Source: Neobacillus niacini NBRC 15566
GTDB taxonomy: Bacteria > Bacillota > Bacilli > Bacillales > Cytobacillaceae
Length of the DNA: 64,000 bases
Assembly: GCF_001591505.1 (NCBI RefSeq)
Contig: NZ_BCVA01000029.1
Coordinates: 1 to 64,000 of the forward strand
Reading direction: 5' to 3'
Shown here in pieces: positions 48,517-57,588 of the stretch. The stretch's first letter is position 1. Each line of letters opens with the position of its first letter. The notes below the pieces were generated by a model. It saw only the letters and a list, made by a program, of their open reading frames with translations. It searched no databases and was not told the DNA's origin. A program made the translations under genes and the position numbers.

Positions 48517-49356
48517 ATGAGGGAATCAGTTGTTTCCTTAAAGAATGTGTCTTTTCAATATGAAGACCAAAATAGGTACGCTCTTCAAAATGTTAACTTT
48601 GATATCTATAAGGGTGAATGGTTAGCTATTGTAGGTCATAATGGTTCTGGTAAATCGACGACGGCAAAACTTTTAAATGGATTACAATTTCCGCAGCAGG
48701 GTGAAATTATGGTTTGTGGAATTAAATTGGATGAAGAATCTATTTGGGAGATAAGAAAGAAGTTAGGAATGGTCTTTCAAAATCCAGATAATCAGTTTGT
48801 AGGTACTACTGTACAGGATGATGTGGCTTTTGGTTTAGAAAACCATGGAATCCCAAGGGATGATATGATCTTTAGGGTTGAAGATTCTTTAAAAAAAGTC
48901 AAAATGGATCATTTTCTTAATCAAGAGCCGCACCATCTATCTGGCGGGCAAAAGCAGCGTGTTGCGATAGCTGGTGTTCTTGCATTGAGACCGTCAATCA
49001 TTATCCTGGATGAAGCGACTTCCATGCTCGATCCGAAAGGCCGTGGGGAAGTTTTAGAAACTGTAAGGGCCTTAAAGGAAGAGAAGGGCCTCACGGTCAT
49101 TTCCATTACACATGATTTAGAAGAAGCTGCTAAAGCTGATCGGATTATTGTGATGAATCAAGGTGAGGTATATCGCGAGGGCAGTCCTGAGGAAATATTT
49201 TCAATGGATGATGAATTGGTTCATCTTGGGCTGGATATTCCTTTCTCTATTAAAATGAGTAATGCATTTCGTGCAAAAGGAATCAACCTATCAAAGCACT
49301 ATTTATCGGAAGAAGAGTTGGTGAATGAGCTATGGACATATCACTCCAAAATATAG
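48517..49356 (+). CDS. ecfA1: EcfA1, ECF transporter ATPase
   Basis: EcfA1 is one of two ATPases of the energy-coupling factor module shared by vitamin-binding S components. The 279-residue protein has Walker A GHNGSGKST, the signature LSGGQKQRVAIAG and Walker B IIILDEATSMLD. The ATG at 48517 follows GGAG; a TTG lies directly before it. It overlaps ecfA2 by 25 bp. The gene is preceded by the leader with a terminator. Confidence 0.95.
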   Translation: MRESVVSLKNVSFQYEDQNRYALQNVNFDIYKGEWLAIVGHNGSGKSTTAKLLNGLQFPQQGEIMVCGIKLDEESIWEIRKKLGMVFQNPDNQFVGTTVQDDVAFGLENHGIPRDDMIFRVEDSLKKVKMDHFLNQEPHHLSGGQKQRVAIAGVLALRPSIIILDEATSMLDPKGRGEVLETVRALKEEKGLTVISITHDLEEAAKADRIIVMNQGEVYREGSPEEIFSMDDELVHLGLDIPFSIKMSNAFRAKGINLSKHYLSEEELVNELWTYHSKI

Positions 49357-50198
49357 AGTACCGTTATCAAGCAAACACTCCTTTTGAACGTTTAGCTATT
49401 AAAGATGTGTCTATTGACATCCCTACGGGAACATATGTAGCGTTAATTGGCCATACTGGTTCAGGAAAGTCTACTGTTTTACAGCATTTAAATGCCTTGC
49501 TGCTGCCGACTGAAGGAACTGTAGTGATTGGGAACCATGAGGTCAAAGCGAAGCAGAAGAATAAGAATTTAAAACAGATTAGACAAAAGGTAGGGATTGT
49601 TTTTCAATTTCCAGAGCATCAATTATTTGAGGAAACGGTTGAAAAGGATATTATTTTCGGCCCTATGAATTTTGGTGTCTCAGAGAGAGAAGCAAAAGAG
49701 AGGGCACGGCGCGCTTTAAAACAAGTTGGACTTACCGAAGAGATATTAGAGAAGTCTCCATTTGATTTGTCTGGAGGGCAAATGCGACGTGTAGCAATCG
49801 CTGGTGTTTTGGCGATGGAACCCGATTGTCTCGTTTTAGATGAACCGACAGCAGGTCTTGATCCTCGTGGTCGTAAAGAGATCATGGATATGTTTTATTC
49901 ACTTCATAAAGAGAGAAACCTGTCAACTATACTGGTAACACATAGTATGGAAGATGCAGCTAAGTATGCAGACCAAATTGTCATTATGCAGCAAGGACGC
50001 GTTGTAAAACAAGGAACACCTTTAGAAATCTTTTCGTCCGTTTCAGAGCTGGTCGATATGGGACTAGATGTACCAGAAGTTGTCCGTTTTCAACGAAGTC
50101 TGGAAGTTAAGCTTGGGATTAAGTTAGGAGCAACTTATCTATCCATTGAGGAGCTATCATCCGCTGTTGCAGAATTGTTAAGAGGTGCACCGGTATGA
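49332..50198 (+). CDS. ecfA2: EcfA2, ECF transporter ATPase
   Basis: EcfA2 is the second ATPase; EcfA1 and EcfA2 form a heterodimer. The 288-residue protein has Walker A GHTGSGKST, the signature LSGGQMRRVAIAG and LVLDEPTAGLDPRG. It overlaps ecfA1 by 25 bp and ecfT by 4 bp, showing tight coupling for stoichiometric expression. Confidence 0.95.
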   Translation: MDISLQNIEYRYQANTPFERLAIKDVSIDIPTGTYVALIGHTGSGKSTVLQHLNALLLPTEGTVVIGNHEVKAKQKNKNLKQIRQKVGIVFQFPEHQLFEETVEKDIIFGPMNFGVSEREAKERARRALKQVGLTEEILEKSPFDLSGGQMRRVAIAGVLAMEPDCLVLDEPTAGLDPRGRKEIMDMFYSLHKERNLSTILVTHSMEDAAKYADQIVIMQQGRVVKQGTPLEIFSSVSELVDMGLDVPEVVRFQRSLEVKLGIKLGATYLSIEELSSAVAELLRGAPV

Positions 50199-50992
50199 TG
50201 GAAAAAATGATTATTGGGAGATACGTTCCCGCGGAGAGTCTTGTTCATCGATTGGACCCGCGATCAAAGCTTATTATCATTTTCTTATTCGTATGTGTTA
50301 TTTTTCTAGCAAACAACTTTCTAACCTATGTTTTAATTGGAATTTATACGTTTTTAATGCTAGGACTATCTCGAATACCTGTTCGATTTTTATATGCAGG
50401 ACTAAAGCCAGTTCTCTGGTTAGTGTTATTTACTTTACTCTTACAAGTTTTCTTCACAAAAGAAGGAAGTTTACTGTATGAGCTTGGCCCCATTAAGATT
50501 TATGAAGAAGGGGTCAGACAAGGTATTTTTATTTCTATGAGATTCTTTTTCTTAATTTTAATGACCAGTCTGCTTACATTAACGACAACACCCATAGAAA
50601 TAACAGATGGATTGGAAACACTATTAAACCCATTGAAAAAAGTTCGCTTTCCTGTACATGAAATGGCCCTGATGATGTCCATTTCACTACGGTTTATTCC
50701 AACCCTTATGCAAGAAACCGACAAGATCATGAAGGCACAAATCGCCCGTGGAGTAGATTTTTCCAGCGGTCCAGTGAAAGAAAGAATTAAAGCAGTCATT
50801 CCATTACTGATTCCTCTTTTTGTCAGCTCGTTTAAGCGTGCTGAGGAGCTTGCCATTGCCATGGAAGCACGAGGGTACCGTGGCGGTGAAGGAAGGACAA
50901 AATACCGTCTATTGAGCTGGAAATTCGCGGATACACTGCAGCTTATAATTCTTGCTGTTTTAACGATATTATTAATCTTATTACGATCATAA
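50195..50992 (+). CDS. ecfT: EcfT, ECF transporter transmembrane subunit
   Basis: EcfT joins the ATPases to exchangeable vitamin-binding S components. The 265-residue membrane protein has several hydrophobic helices and the coupling-helix signature AMEARGYRG near residue 225. It starts inside the ecfA2 stop (ATGA). No S component gene is nearby, as expected for a shared (group II) module. Confidence 0.95.
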   Translation: MMEKMIIGRYVPAESLVHRLDPRSKLIIIFLFVCVIFLANNFLTYVLIGIYTFLMLGLSRIPVRFLYAGLKPVLWLVLFTLLLQVFFTKEGSLLYELGPIKIYEEGVRQGIFISMRFFFLILMTSLLTLTTTPIEITDGLETLLNPLKKVRFPVHEMALMMSISLRFIPTLMQETDKIMKAQIARGVDFSSGPVKERIKAVIPLLIPLFVSSFKRAEELAIAMEARGYRGGEGRTKYRLLSWKFADTLQLIILAVLTILLILLRS

Positions 50993-51003
50993 TGGAGTAT
51001 ATA

Positions 51004-51741
51004 ATGAATCGCTATAAATGCATTATTTCCTACGATGGTTCTGGATTTTCAGGATATCAGGTTCAACCAAATAAACGAACCGTTCAAAGTCAAATAGAAA
51101 ACGTCTTGGCTAAAATTCATAAAAGCAGCCATGTGAGAATTGCTGCTTCCGGAAGAACGGACGCTGGAGTTCATGCTAAAGGCCAGGTGATTCATTTTGA
51201 TTCGCCTTTGTCCCTTCCTGCGGAAAAATGGGAATTAGCCATAAACTCAATGCTGCCGGAGGATATATCTGTTCTTTCTGTGGAAAAAGTAGATCCATCC
51301 TTTCATGCCCGATTTGATGCTAGTGGAAAAGAATACCGTTATTTTCTATATCAATCGGCAAAAAGGGATCCATTTCAAAGAAATTATGCTTTTCATTACC
51401 CTTATGATTTAAATTTAGCCGCCATGAGAGACGCGTGCACCTATTTGCTTGGTACACATGACTTTTCTAGTTTTTGTTCCGCAAGGACGGAAGTGGAAGA
51501 TAAGGTTAGAACGATTGAGACGATTGAAATTTTAGAAGAAGATGAAAGTCTCTGTTTTCGTTTTGTAGGAAATGGCTTTTTATATAATATGGTTCGAATT
51601 TTAGTAGGAACATTAATTGAGGTTGGTTCTGGAAAGCGGCAGCCAGAGGAGATAGCGGAGATACTTGAAAGAAGGGATCGCCGTTATGCTGGAAAAACCG
51701 CTCCGGGACAAGGTTTGTATCTTTGGAAGGTACATTATTAA
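51004..51741 (+). CDS. truA: TruA, tRNA pseudouridine synthase (positions 38-40)
   Basis: TruA converts uridines of the anticodon arm to pseudouridine. I chose ATG 51004, six bases after GGAG; the ATG at 50992 overlaps the ecfT stop and has no binding site. The 245-residue protein has the catalytic aspartate D53 in [12 protein letters not shown] and the conserved GFLYNMVRI. Confidence 0.95.
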   Translation: MNRYKCIISYDGSGFSGYQVQPNKRTVQSQIENVLAKIHKSSHVRIAASGRTDAGVHAKGQVIHFDSPLSLPAEKWELAINSMLPEDISVLSVEKVDPSFHARFDASGKEYRYFLYQSAKRDPFQRNYAFHYPYDLNLAAMRDACTYLLGTHDFSSFCSARTEVEDKVRTIETIEILEEDESLCFRFVGNGFLYNMVRILVGTLIEVGSGKRQPEEIAEILERRDRRYAGKTAPGQGLYLWKVHY

Positions 51742-51781
51742 ATGAATTTTTAATAACAACACAACCTGGTGTAACATTTTC

Positions 51782-51810
51782 TTGACTTTTTGCTATAAAG
51801 AATTTATTAT
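51782..51810 (+). promoter_or_regulatory. Sigma-A promoter of rplM-rpsI
   Basis: TTGACT (51782-51787), 17-bp spacer and TATTAT (51805-51810). Start expected near 51817. Confidence 0.82.
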
Positions 51811-51834
51811 ATTATATGGTTGTGTTTTTAATCC

Positions 51835-51960
51835 CACGATAAAGCCCCGGAAAGTCTTCATCGTGATTGAAAATATATGAACTTAAAAAATGACGCACAA
51901 TGGCGTTGCCGTTTATTCCCGGAACAGAATGAACGATAACGGCTTATGATGGTGCGAAAA
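51835..51960 (+). promoter_or_regulatory. L13 leader RNA (rplM autoregulation)
   Basis: An upstream hairpin CACGAT/ATCGTG (51835-51865) is followed by a layered stem. CGCAC (51894-51898) pairs with GTGCG (51952-51956). GCCGTT (51908-51913) pairs with AACGGC (51938-51943). TTTATTC pairs with GAATGAA inside. This pattern matches the known L13 leader of Bacilli, in which L13 binds its own mRNA. Confidence 0.85.
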
Positions 51961-51996
51961 AATAATCTTTTTGGATTTAAATTAGGAGGGAAATTC

Positions 51997-52434
51997 ATGC
52001 GTACAACGTTTATGGCTAACGCCAACAATATCGAGCGTAAATGGTACGTGATTGATGCTGAAGGCAAAACTCTTGGTCGTCTTGCTTCTGAAGTAGCAGC
52101 AATCTTACGCGGTAAAAATAAACCAACTTTTACACCACATGTTGACACTGGTGACCATGTTATCATTATCAACGCTTCTAAAGTTGAATTAACTGGTAAA
52201 AAATTAACTGACAAAATCTACTATCGTCACACTATGCACCCAGGTGGTTTAAAAACTAGAACTGCTCTTGAAATGCGTACAAACTATGCTGAGAAAATGA
52301 TCGAGCTTGCTGTTAAAGGTATGCTTCCAAAGAATTCTCTTGGCCGTCAAACATTCAAAAAATTACACGTATATGCTGGCGCAGAACATCCGCACCAAGC
52401 ACAACAACCTGAAGTTTACGAACTTCGCGGTTAA
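51997..52434 (+). CDS. rplM: Ribosomal protein uL13 (RplM)
   Basis: L13 is an early 50S assembly protein. The start is ATG 51997 after GGAGGG, giving 145 residues beginning [16 protein letters not shown]. An in-frame ATG at 51946 lies in the leader structure and is rejected. The signature [12 protein letters not shown] is present. It is co-transcribed with rpsI, 20 bp away. Confidence 0.97.
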   Translation: MRTTFMANANNIERKWYVIDAEGKTLGRLASEVAAILRGKNKPTFTPHVDTGDHVIIINASKVELTGKKLTDKIYYRHTMHPGGLKTRTALEMRTNYAEKMIELAVKGMLPKNSLGRQTFKKLHVYAGAEHPHQAQQPEVYELRG

Positions 52435-52454
52435 TAAAGAGGGAGGGAATTAAC

Positions 52455-52847
52455 TTGGCACAAGTTCAATATATTGGTACTGGTCGTCGTAAGAGCTCTG
52501 TCGCACGTGTGCGCTTAGTTCCAGGTACAGGTAAAATTACAATTAACGGACGTGACATCGAAGAATATATCCCATTTGCAGCTTTACGTATGGTTGTAAA
52601 CCAACCATTAGTTGCTACTGAAACAACAGGTAGCTACGATGTTCTTGTAAACGTAAGCGGCGGTGGATATACAGGTCAAGCGGGCGCAATCCGTCATGGT
52701 ATTGCTCGCGCATTACTTACAGTTGACCCTGAATATCGTCCAACATTAAAGCGTGCAGGTCTACTAACTCGTGACCCACGTATGAAAGAACGTAAGAAAT
52801 ACGGACTTAAAGGCGCACGTCGTGCACCTCAGTTCTCAAAACGTTAA
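52455..52847 (+). CDS. rpsI: Ribosomal protein uS9 (RpsI)
   Basis: S9's C-terminal lysine-arginine tail reaches the P-site tRNA; the ending QFSKR is intact. The 130-residue protein starts at TTG 52455 after GAGGGAGG. It is the last gene in the window that follows the B. subtilis order. Confidence 0.97.
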   Translation: MAQVQYIGTGRRKSSVARVRLVPGTGKITINGRDIEEYIPFAALRMVVNQPLVATETTGSYDVLVNVSGGGYTGQAGAIRHGIARALLTVDPEYRPTLKRAGLLTRDPRMKERKKYGLKGARRAPQFSKR

Positions 52848-52863
52848 TTTTCAAACACTCAAA

Positions 52864-52899
52864 GGCTCTCAACCAAATTTGGTTGGGAGTCTTTTTTTT
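52864..52899 (+). terminator. Strong terminator after rpsI
   Basis: A 13-bp stem (52864-52876 with 52879-52891, including G-T pairs) centred on AAATTT is followed by eight T. Confidence 0.92.
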
Positions 52900-52914
52900 G
52901 TCCACTTTTTCATT

Positions 52915-53500
52915 TTATGGGGAAGGATGAAGGACAAATCTCAGGAAGGCATTGGAGGATATGTCCTTAATAGGGCGGATGAAAGACAAATCTCAAAGGG
53001 CTAGCAGAGGATATGTCCTTAATAGGGCGGATGAAGGACAAACCTCAAGGAACCAGCGGAAGATTTGTCCTTTATAGGATGGATGAAGGACAAATCTCAA
53101 AGGGGTAGCAGAGGATATGTCCTTAATAGGGTGGATGAAGGACAAATCTCAAGGAACCAGCGGAAGATATGTCCTTAATAGGATGGATGAAGGACAAATC
53201 TCAAGGAGCCAGCAGAAGATATGTCCTTCATAGGGTGGATGAAAGACAAATCTCAAAGGGGTAGCAGAGGATTTGTCCTTAATAGGGGGGATGAAAGATA
53301 AGTCTCAAAGGGGTAGCAGAGGATATGTCCTTAATAGGGTGGATGAAGGACAAATCTCAGGAAGGCATTGGAGGATATGTCCCCAACAAGAAGGTTGAAG
53401 GACAAACCTCAAGTAAGAGCCGGAAGTTTTGTCCTTAAGAATAGAAATCACAGACAAATCTCAAGAAGAGATCTATCCGCTCATTCAATAGTTTTAGACA
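52915..53500. repeat. Tandem array of eleven 52-bp palindromic repeats
   Basis: The motif GACAAATCTC (or a close variant) begins at 52933, 52985, 53037, 53089, 53141, 53193, 53245, 53297, 53349, 53401 and 53453, exactly 52 bp each time. In most units GGACA...TGTCC and ATCT...AGAT form a hairpin with an A-A mismatch. The middle differs between three unit types. The period is not a multiple of three, so the array is not coding. The last two units are degraded. Sequence between 53500 and 53700 shows nothing I recognise. Confidence 0.92.
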
Positions 53501-53705
53501 ACTTGCTTTAGCAGGTTGAAACAGGTATCTTTTTAAAGGATTGTATCTATTCTAATCTTCTTTGAAATGAAATTTTAAAATTTTACTCGTTATTTTAAAA
53601 AATAATGCTAACGACGTAATCCTTTTGGCCTGTAAAAGCGGCTGTTATGTGACTTAAGTGGTATAGACGACTGTATATGATTACCTATATGCTTTTACTA
53701 TAAGT

Positions 53706-53719
53706 TGTAAACGTTACCA
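53706..53719 (+). promoter_or_regulatory. cre site (CcpA operator) before amiE
   Basis: TGTAAACGTTACCA fits the catabolite-responsive element pattern for CcpA. It lies just after a possible -10 (TATAAG, 53699-53704), where binding would repress. The B. subtilis murein-recycling operon is also under CcpA. Confidence 0.7.
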
Positions 53720-53772
53720 GTATTTTGGTGAACACGGGGAAATCCCGCCTACAATTCAGTCAAGGAGGGCAT

Positions 53773-55458
53773 ATGAAAAGAAAAACTCTTATAATAACTG
53801 CTGCTTGTACTATGCTGCTGGGGACATCAACTGTATTTGCCAACACTGAACTGCCTTATGGACCCACGATTGAAAAGGAAGAGAAACTCACAATCCCATC
53901 TAAGAACCCGCACCCAGCCTTTACATGGAACTCAACTATCATCCCTGTTTCGAGCGTACTTCATCCAAGCTCTGCACGAGGGGCAGGAATGATGAAGGCT
54001 CCACTCCAGCAAATTGATCAAATTATGAACCAAGCTATTTCACAAAAATTAATGCCGGGTGCAGTCACATTTGTAGCAAGAGCTGGAAAAATTGTTAAGA
54101 CTGACGCTTACGGCTATTCAGCAAAGTACACCGATGGTAAGTTCACTGAAATGAAAAATCCAATTCCAATGGAAACTGACACAATCTTTGATTTGGCGTC
54201 CATTAGCAAGATTTTTACCGCTACTGCTGTCATGATTCTTTTTGAAAAGGGATACTTCAATCTTGATGATCCAGTTGCAAAACATATTCCTGACTTTGCA
54301 GCAAACGGAAAAGAAAACGTAACAATTCGCCAGCTGTTAACTCATACTTCTGGGTTCACTGCTTGGATTCCTTTATATTCACAAGGGAATTCTAGAGATG
54401 ATAGGTTGAAAGCCGTCTTAAACCAACCATTGAAAAATACACCCGGTACGAAATACGAATATAGTGATCTAAACATGATTACATTAGGGATGTTAGTAGA
54501 GCACTGGTCTAATCAGCGCCAGGATGAATTCATCTACGAATATATAACAGAGCCTTTAGGAATGAAGGATACCATGTATAACCCGCCGGCTTCCTTAAAA
54601 CACCGCATTGCTGCGACAGAATACCAGGCAATTCCTAATCGCGGTCTTGTATGGGGAGAAGTTCATGATGAGAATGCTTGGTCATTGGATGGGGTTGCCG
54701 GCCATGCCGGCGTGTTCTCTACAGCAAATGATCTTGCTAAACTTGCCCATATTTTTATAAATGGAGGCGAGTATGGAAGTAATAGAATCTTAAAACCAGA
54801 AACCGTACAGTTGCTGCTGGAAAATCAGAATGCAGCGTTCCCTGGTAATGACCATGGACTAGGTTGGGAACTCGGTCAGGGCTGGTATATGGATGCTTTA
54901 TCAGAAGGTACATACTCATTTGGACATACAGGGTATACCGGGACATCGATTGTAGTAAGCCCTAATAATAAAACAGTAGCGATTTTACTAACCAACCGAG
55001 TCCATCCATCAAGAAACATGGGATCAATGAATCAAACCCGTCGTCTATTTGCTAGGAATGTTGCCGACTCCATTCCTGTATCTATTCCTGATAAAGGTGA
55101 AGCTTGGTTTGCCGGGTACGGTGACAAGCTTAATCGAGTTATGGAAACTGATCTTAGTTTATCTGAGGATAGCAAACTCACCTTTTCGACATGGCATAGG
55201 ATTGAGAATGTTTGGGATAGTGGGTCTGTAGAGATTTTTAGAGATGGCAGTTGGCAGCAACTTGCTCTCTTAACAGGCACAAGTAATGGCTGGGAAAAGA
55301 AAGAATTGCCAATCCCTAGTGATGCAACAAAATTACGATTTGTCTATCGAACGGATGGATCTACAAATTCACGTGGATGGTATATTCAGAATCCAAAACT
55401 AGATTCAGGAAACACTCTTGCCTTTTCTAAAAACGAATGGGAACTAAGAGATTATTAA
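53773..55458 (+). CDS. amiE: AmiE-like N-acetylmuramyl-L-alanine amidase (serine beta-lactamase fold), secreted
   Basis: The likely role is to remove stem peptides from muropeptides, as B. subtilis AmiE (YbbE) does next to nagZ and namZ. The start is ATG 53773 after AAGGAGGG. A signal peptide (about 1-23, ending VFA) is present. The class C beta-lactamase/PBP4 fold shows SISK (143-146), YSD (230-232) and HTG (385-387). At 561 residues it is about 120 longer than AmiE. The extra C-terminal part (about 440-561) reads like a beta-sandwich with tryptophan- and glycine-rich strands. Function is inferred mainly from context. Confidence 0.8.
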   Translation: MKRKTLIITAACTMLLGTSTVFANTELPYGPTIEKEEKLTIPSKNPHPAFTWNSTIIPVSSVLHPSSARGAGMMKAPLQQIDQIMNQAISQKLMPGAVTFVARAGKIVKTDAYGYSAKYTDGKFTEMKNPIPMETDTIFDLASISKIFTATAVMILFEKGYFNLDDPVAKHIPDFAANGKENVTIRQLLTHTSGFTAWIPLYSQGNSRDDRLKAVLNQPLKNTPGTKYEYSDLNMITLGMLVEHWSNQRQDEFIYEYITEPLGMKDTMYNPPASLKHRIAATEYQAIPNRGLVWGEVHDENAWSLDGVAGHAGVFSTANDLAKLAHIFINGGEYGSNRILKPETVQLLLENQNAAFPGNDHGLGWELGQGWYMDALSEGTYSFGHTGYTGTSIVVSPNNKTVAILLTNRVHPSRNMGSMNQTRRLFARNVADSIPVSIPDKGEAWFAGYGDKLNRVMETDLSLSEDSKLTFSTWHRIENVWDSGSVEIFRDGSWQQLALLTGTSNGWEKKELPIPSDATKLRFVYRTDGSTNSRGWYIQNPKLDSGNTLAFSKNEWELRDY

Positions 55459-55485
55459 ATAAAGAACCAATTGAGGAGGAGAAAC

Positions 55486-57558
55486 ATGCGAAAATTAGTA
55501 AAGACAGTATTCACCTCGTTTCTAGCAATCGCACTTTTGTTAACAGGAATTCCAATTTCAGGTGCAGTAGCTGCTTCGGACATTAAAGATTTAGTGATAG
55601 ACCTAAATGTGCCACAAGTTACACGGGAAGTGACGGATAACAAACTTGCTTTAAACGCGCTTCATATTTATGATGATGGCCGATTTCTGTTGGCCTCTGA
55701 AAATTTAAAATGGAAGTCGTCCAATAAGAATGTTGCCTCTGTCTCTAAAAATGGAGAGGTAACATTATCTGGTCACAATGGTAAAACCTTTATATCTGTC
55801 AGCGATGGCAGCTATAACGATAGAATATCGATTCAATTCAAAGGAAACCAAGAAAAGGTCATTATAGAAAAAGAAGAAGGCGCACGCTACGATCTTATCG
55901 GTAATGCCATCAAGCAGATGAGCATGGAAGAAAAGGTCGGACAAATGCTAATGCCTGATTTTAGAACCTGGAAGGGGAAAAATGTAACGGAAATGAATCC
56001 GGAAATTGCCAAGCTCGTAAAGGATTATCATCTTGGCGGTGTGATTTTATTCCGTGAGAATACGGTGTCAGCTGATCAAACAACAAAGTTAGTCAGTGCC
56101 TATCAAGAAGCTGCTGAAAAGTACGGACTGTTGATTTCGATTGATCAGGAAGGTGGAATCGTTACACGTCTGCAAACTGGTACCGACATGCCTGGGAATA
56201 TGGCGTTAGGTGCGGCTAGATCTGAAGAGCTTGCCGAAAAAGTTGGACGGACAATTGGTAAGGAGCTTCATGCACTGGGTATTAACATGAATTTTGGACC
56301 GGTGTTGGATGTAAACAACAATCCAGATAATCCAGTTATAGGCGTTCGATCTTTTGGTGAGGATCCTGAGCTAGTTGCTAACCTAGGAAATGCGTATATT
56401 AAAGGACTACATGAAACAGGGACTGCGGCGACTGCTAAGCATTTTCCTGGCCATGGAGATACTGCGGTTGATTCCCATGTAGGACTTCCATCAGTACCAC
56501 ATGATATTGATCGTTTGAAGAAGGTAGAATTATATCCTTTCCAGCAGGCAATGGATGCGGGAATTGATGCGATTATGTCTGCACACGTGACATTTCCGAA
56601 AATAGACGATACAAAAGCTATTTCTAAAAAGGACGGAACAGAAGTCTCTGTTCCAGGTACGCTTTCCCACAAGATATTAACAGGTCTAATGCGCGAAGAA
56701 ATGGGTTTTAAAGGGGTTATTGTAACGGATGCCATGAATATGGGTGCAATAGCAGATCATTTTGGTCCTGTTGACGCAGCAATTCGTGCGGTTAAAGCAG
56801 GTACAGACATTCTCTTAATGCCGGTTGGAATAGAAGCTGTAGCTAATGGCATTTATGAGGCTGTTGCTTCAGGCGATATTTCAGAAGATAGATTAGAGCA
56901 ATCAGTTGAGAGAATCTTAACACTGAAGTTAAATAGAGGAATCGTTAAGGCTGAAATGGAAAGGAGCCTCGACGATAAGGTAGCGAATGCACTTAGAGTA
57001 GTAGGGTCAGCTGAACATAAAGCAGTTGAAAAAGAAACAGCAGAAAAGTCCATTACTCTTGTAAAAAATGATTCCGTTCTTCCGCTTTCCGTTTCTCCTG
57101 AAGATAAGATTGTCGTAGTTGGAGGTTCTGGATTCTCGATTAATTTGCTTGCAAATGAGGTTAAAAAGCACCATGCTGGCGCCGTTTATATCAATGCTTC
57201 TGATAAACTTACTGAAGCGCAGTTAGCACAAGTACAAGGTGCGAAATATATCATTGCAGGTACCTACACTTCTAGTGTTAGTGGCAGAGCACAAAACGCT
57301 AGTCAAATGGTGATGACAAGACAACTCATAGAGACTGGAGTACCTGTTATCGCTGTTGGGGCAAGAAATCCATATGACATTATGTCCTACACAAATGTAG
57401 ACGCCTACCTGGTTCAATATGGTTTCAGACCAGCAAGCTTTGAAGCAGCAGCAAACACCATTTTTGGAAAGAACAATCCAACTGGAAAACTTCCAGTTAC
57501 ACTTTATAACCATGATGGTAGTGTATTATACAGTTTTGACCACGGGTTAGGATACTAG
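55486..57558 (+). CDS. nagZ: NagZ, secreted beta-N-acetylglucosaminidase (GH3)
   Basis: NagZ releases GlcNAc from muropeptides outside the cell in Bacillus. The start is ATG 55486 after GAGGAGG; an upstream TTG at 55471 lies in the binding site. The 690-residue protein has a signal peptide (cleavage near residue 30), a bacterial Ig-like (Big2-type) segment (about 45-125), and the GH3 domain. The KHFPGHGDTAVDSH motif (318-331) holds the catalytic D329-H331 pair, and D415 in VTDAMNMG is the nucleophile. The spacing of these residues equals that in B. subtilis NagZ. Confidence 0.95.
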   Translation: MRKLVKTVFTSFLAIALLLTGIPISGAVAASDIKDLVIDLNVPQVTREVTDNKLALNALHIYDDGRFLLASENLKWKSSNKNVASVSKNGEVTLSGHNGKTFISVSDGSYNDRISIQFKGNQEKVIIEKEEGARYDLIGNAIKQMSMEEKVGQMLMPDFRTWKGKNVTEMNPEIAKLVKDYHLGGVILFRENTVSADQTTKLVSAYQEAAEKYGLLISIDQEGGIVTRLQTGTDMPGNMALGAARSEELAEKVGRTIGKELHALGINMNFGPVLDVNNNPDNPVIGVRSFGEDPELVANLGNAYIKGLHETGTAATAKHFPGHGDTAVDSHVGLPSVPHDIDRLKKVELYPFQQAMDAGIDAIMSAHVTFPKIDDTKAISKKDGTEVSVPGTLSHKILTGLMREEMGFKGVIVTDAMNMGAIADHFGPVDAAIRAVKAGTDILLMPVGIEAVANGIYEAVASGDISEDRLEQSVERILTLKLNRGIVKAEMERSLDDKVANALRVVGSAEHKAVEKETAEKSITLVKNDSVLPLSVSPEDKIVVVGGSGFSINLLANEVKKHHAGAVYINASDKLTEAQLAQVQGAKYIIAGTYTSSVSGRAQNASQMVMTRQLIETGVPVIAVGARNPYDIMSYTNVDAYLVQYGFRPASFEAAANTIFGKNNPTGKLPVTLYNHDGSVLYSFDHGLGY

Positions 57559-57588
57559 GCAGGGAATAAATAAAGAGGAGGGATAGTT

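Noticed and set aside
52822-53004. A 60-codon open frame overlapping rpsI and the first 52-bp repeats
   Set aside because: It begins inside rpsI in another frame, crosses a strong terminator, and the 52-bp period shifts frame in each unit.
52915-53500. The 52-bp array as a CRISPR array
   Set aside because: The whole unit is conserved with no unique spacers of similar length, and no cas genes are in the window.
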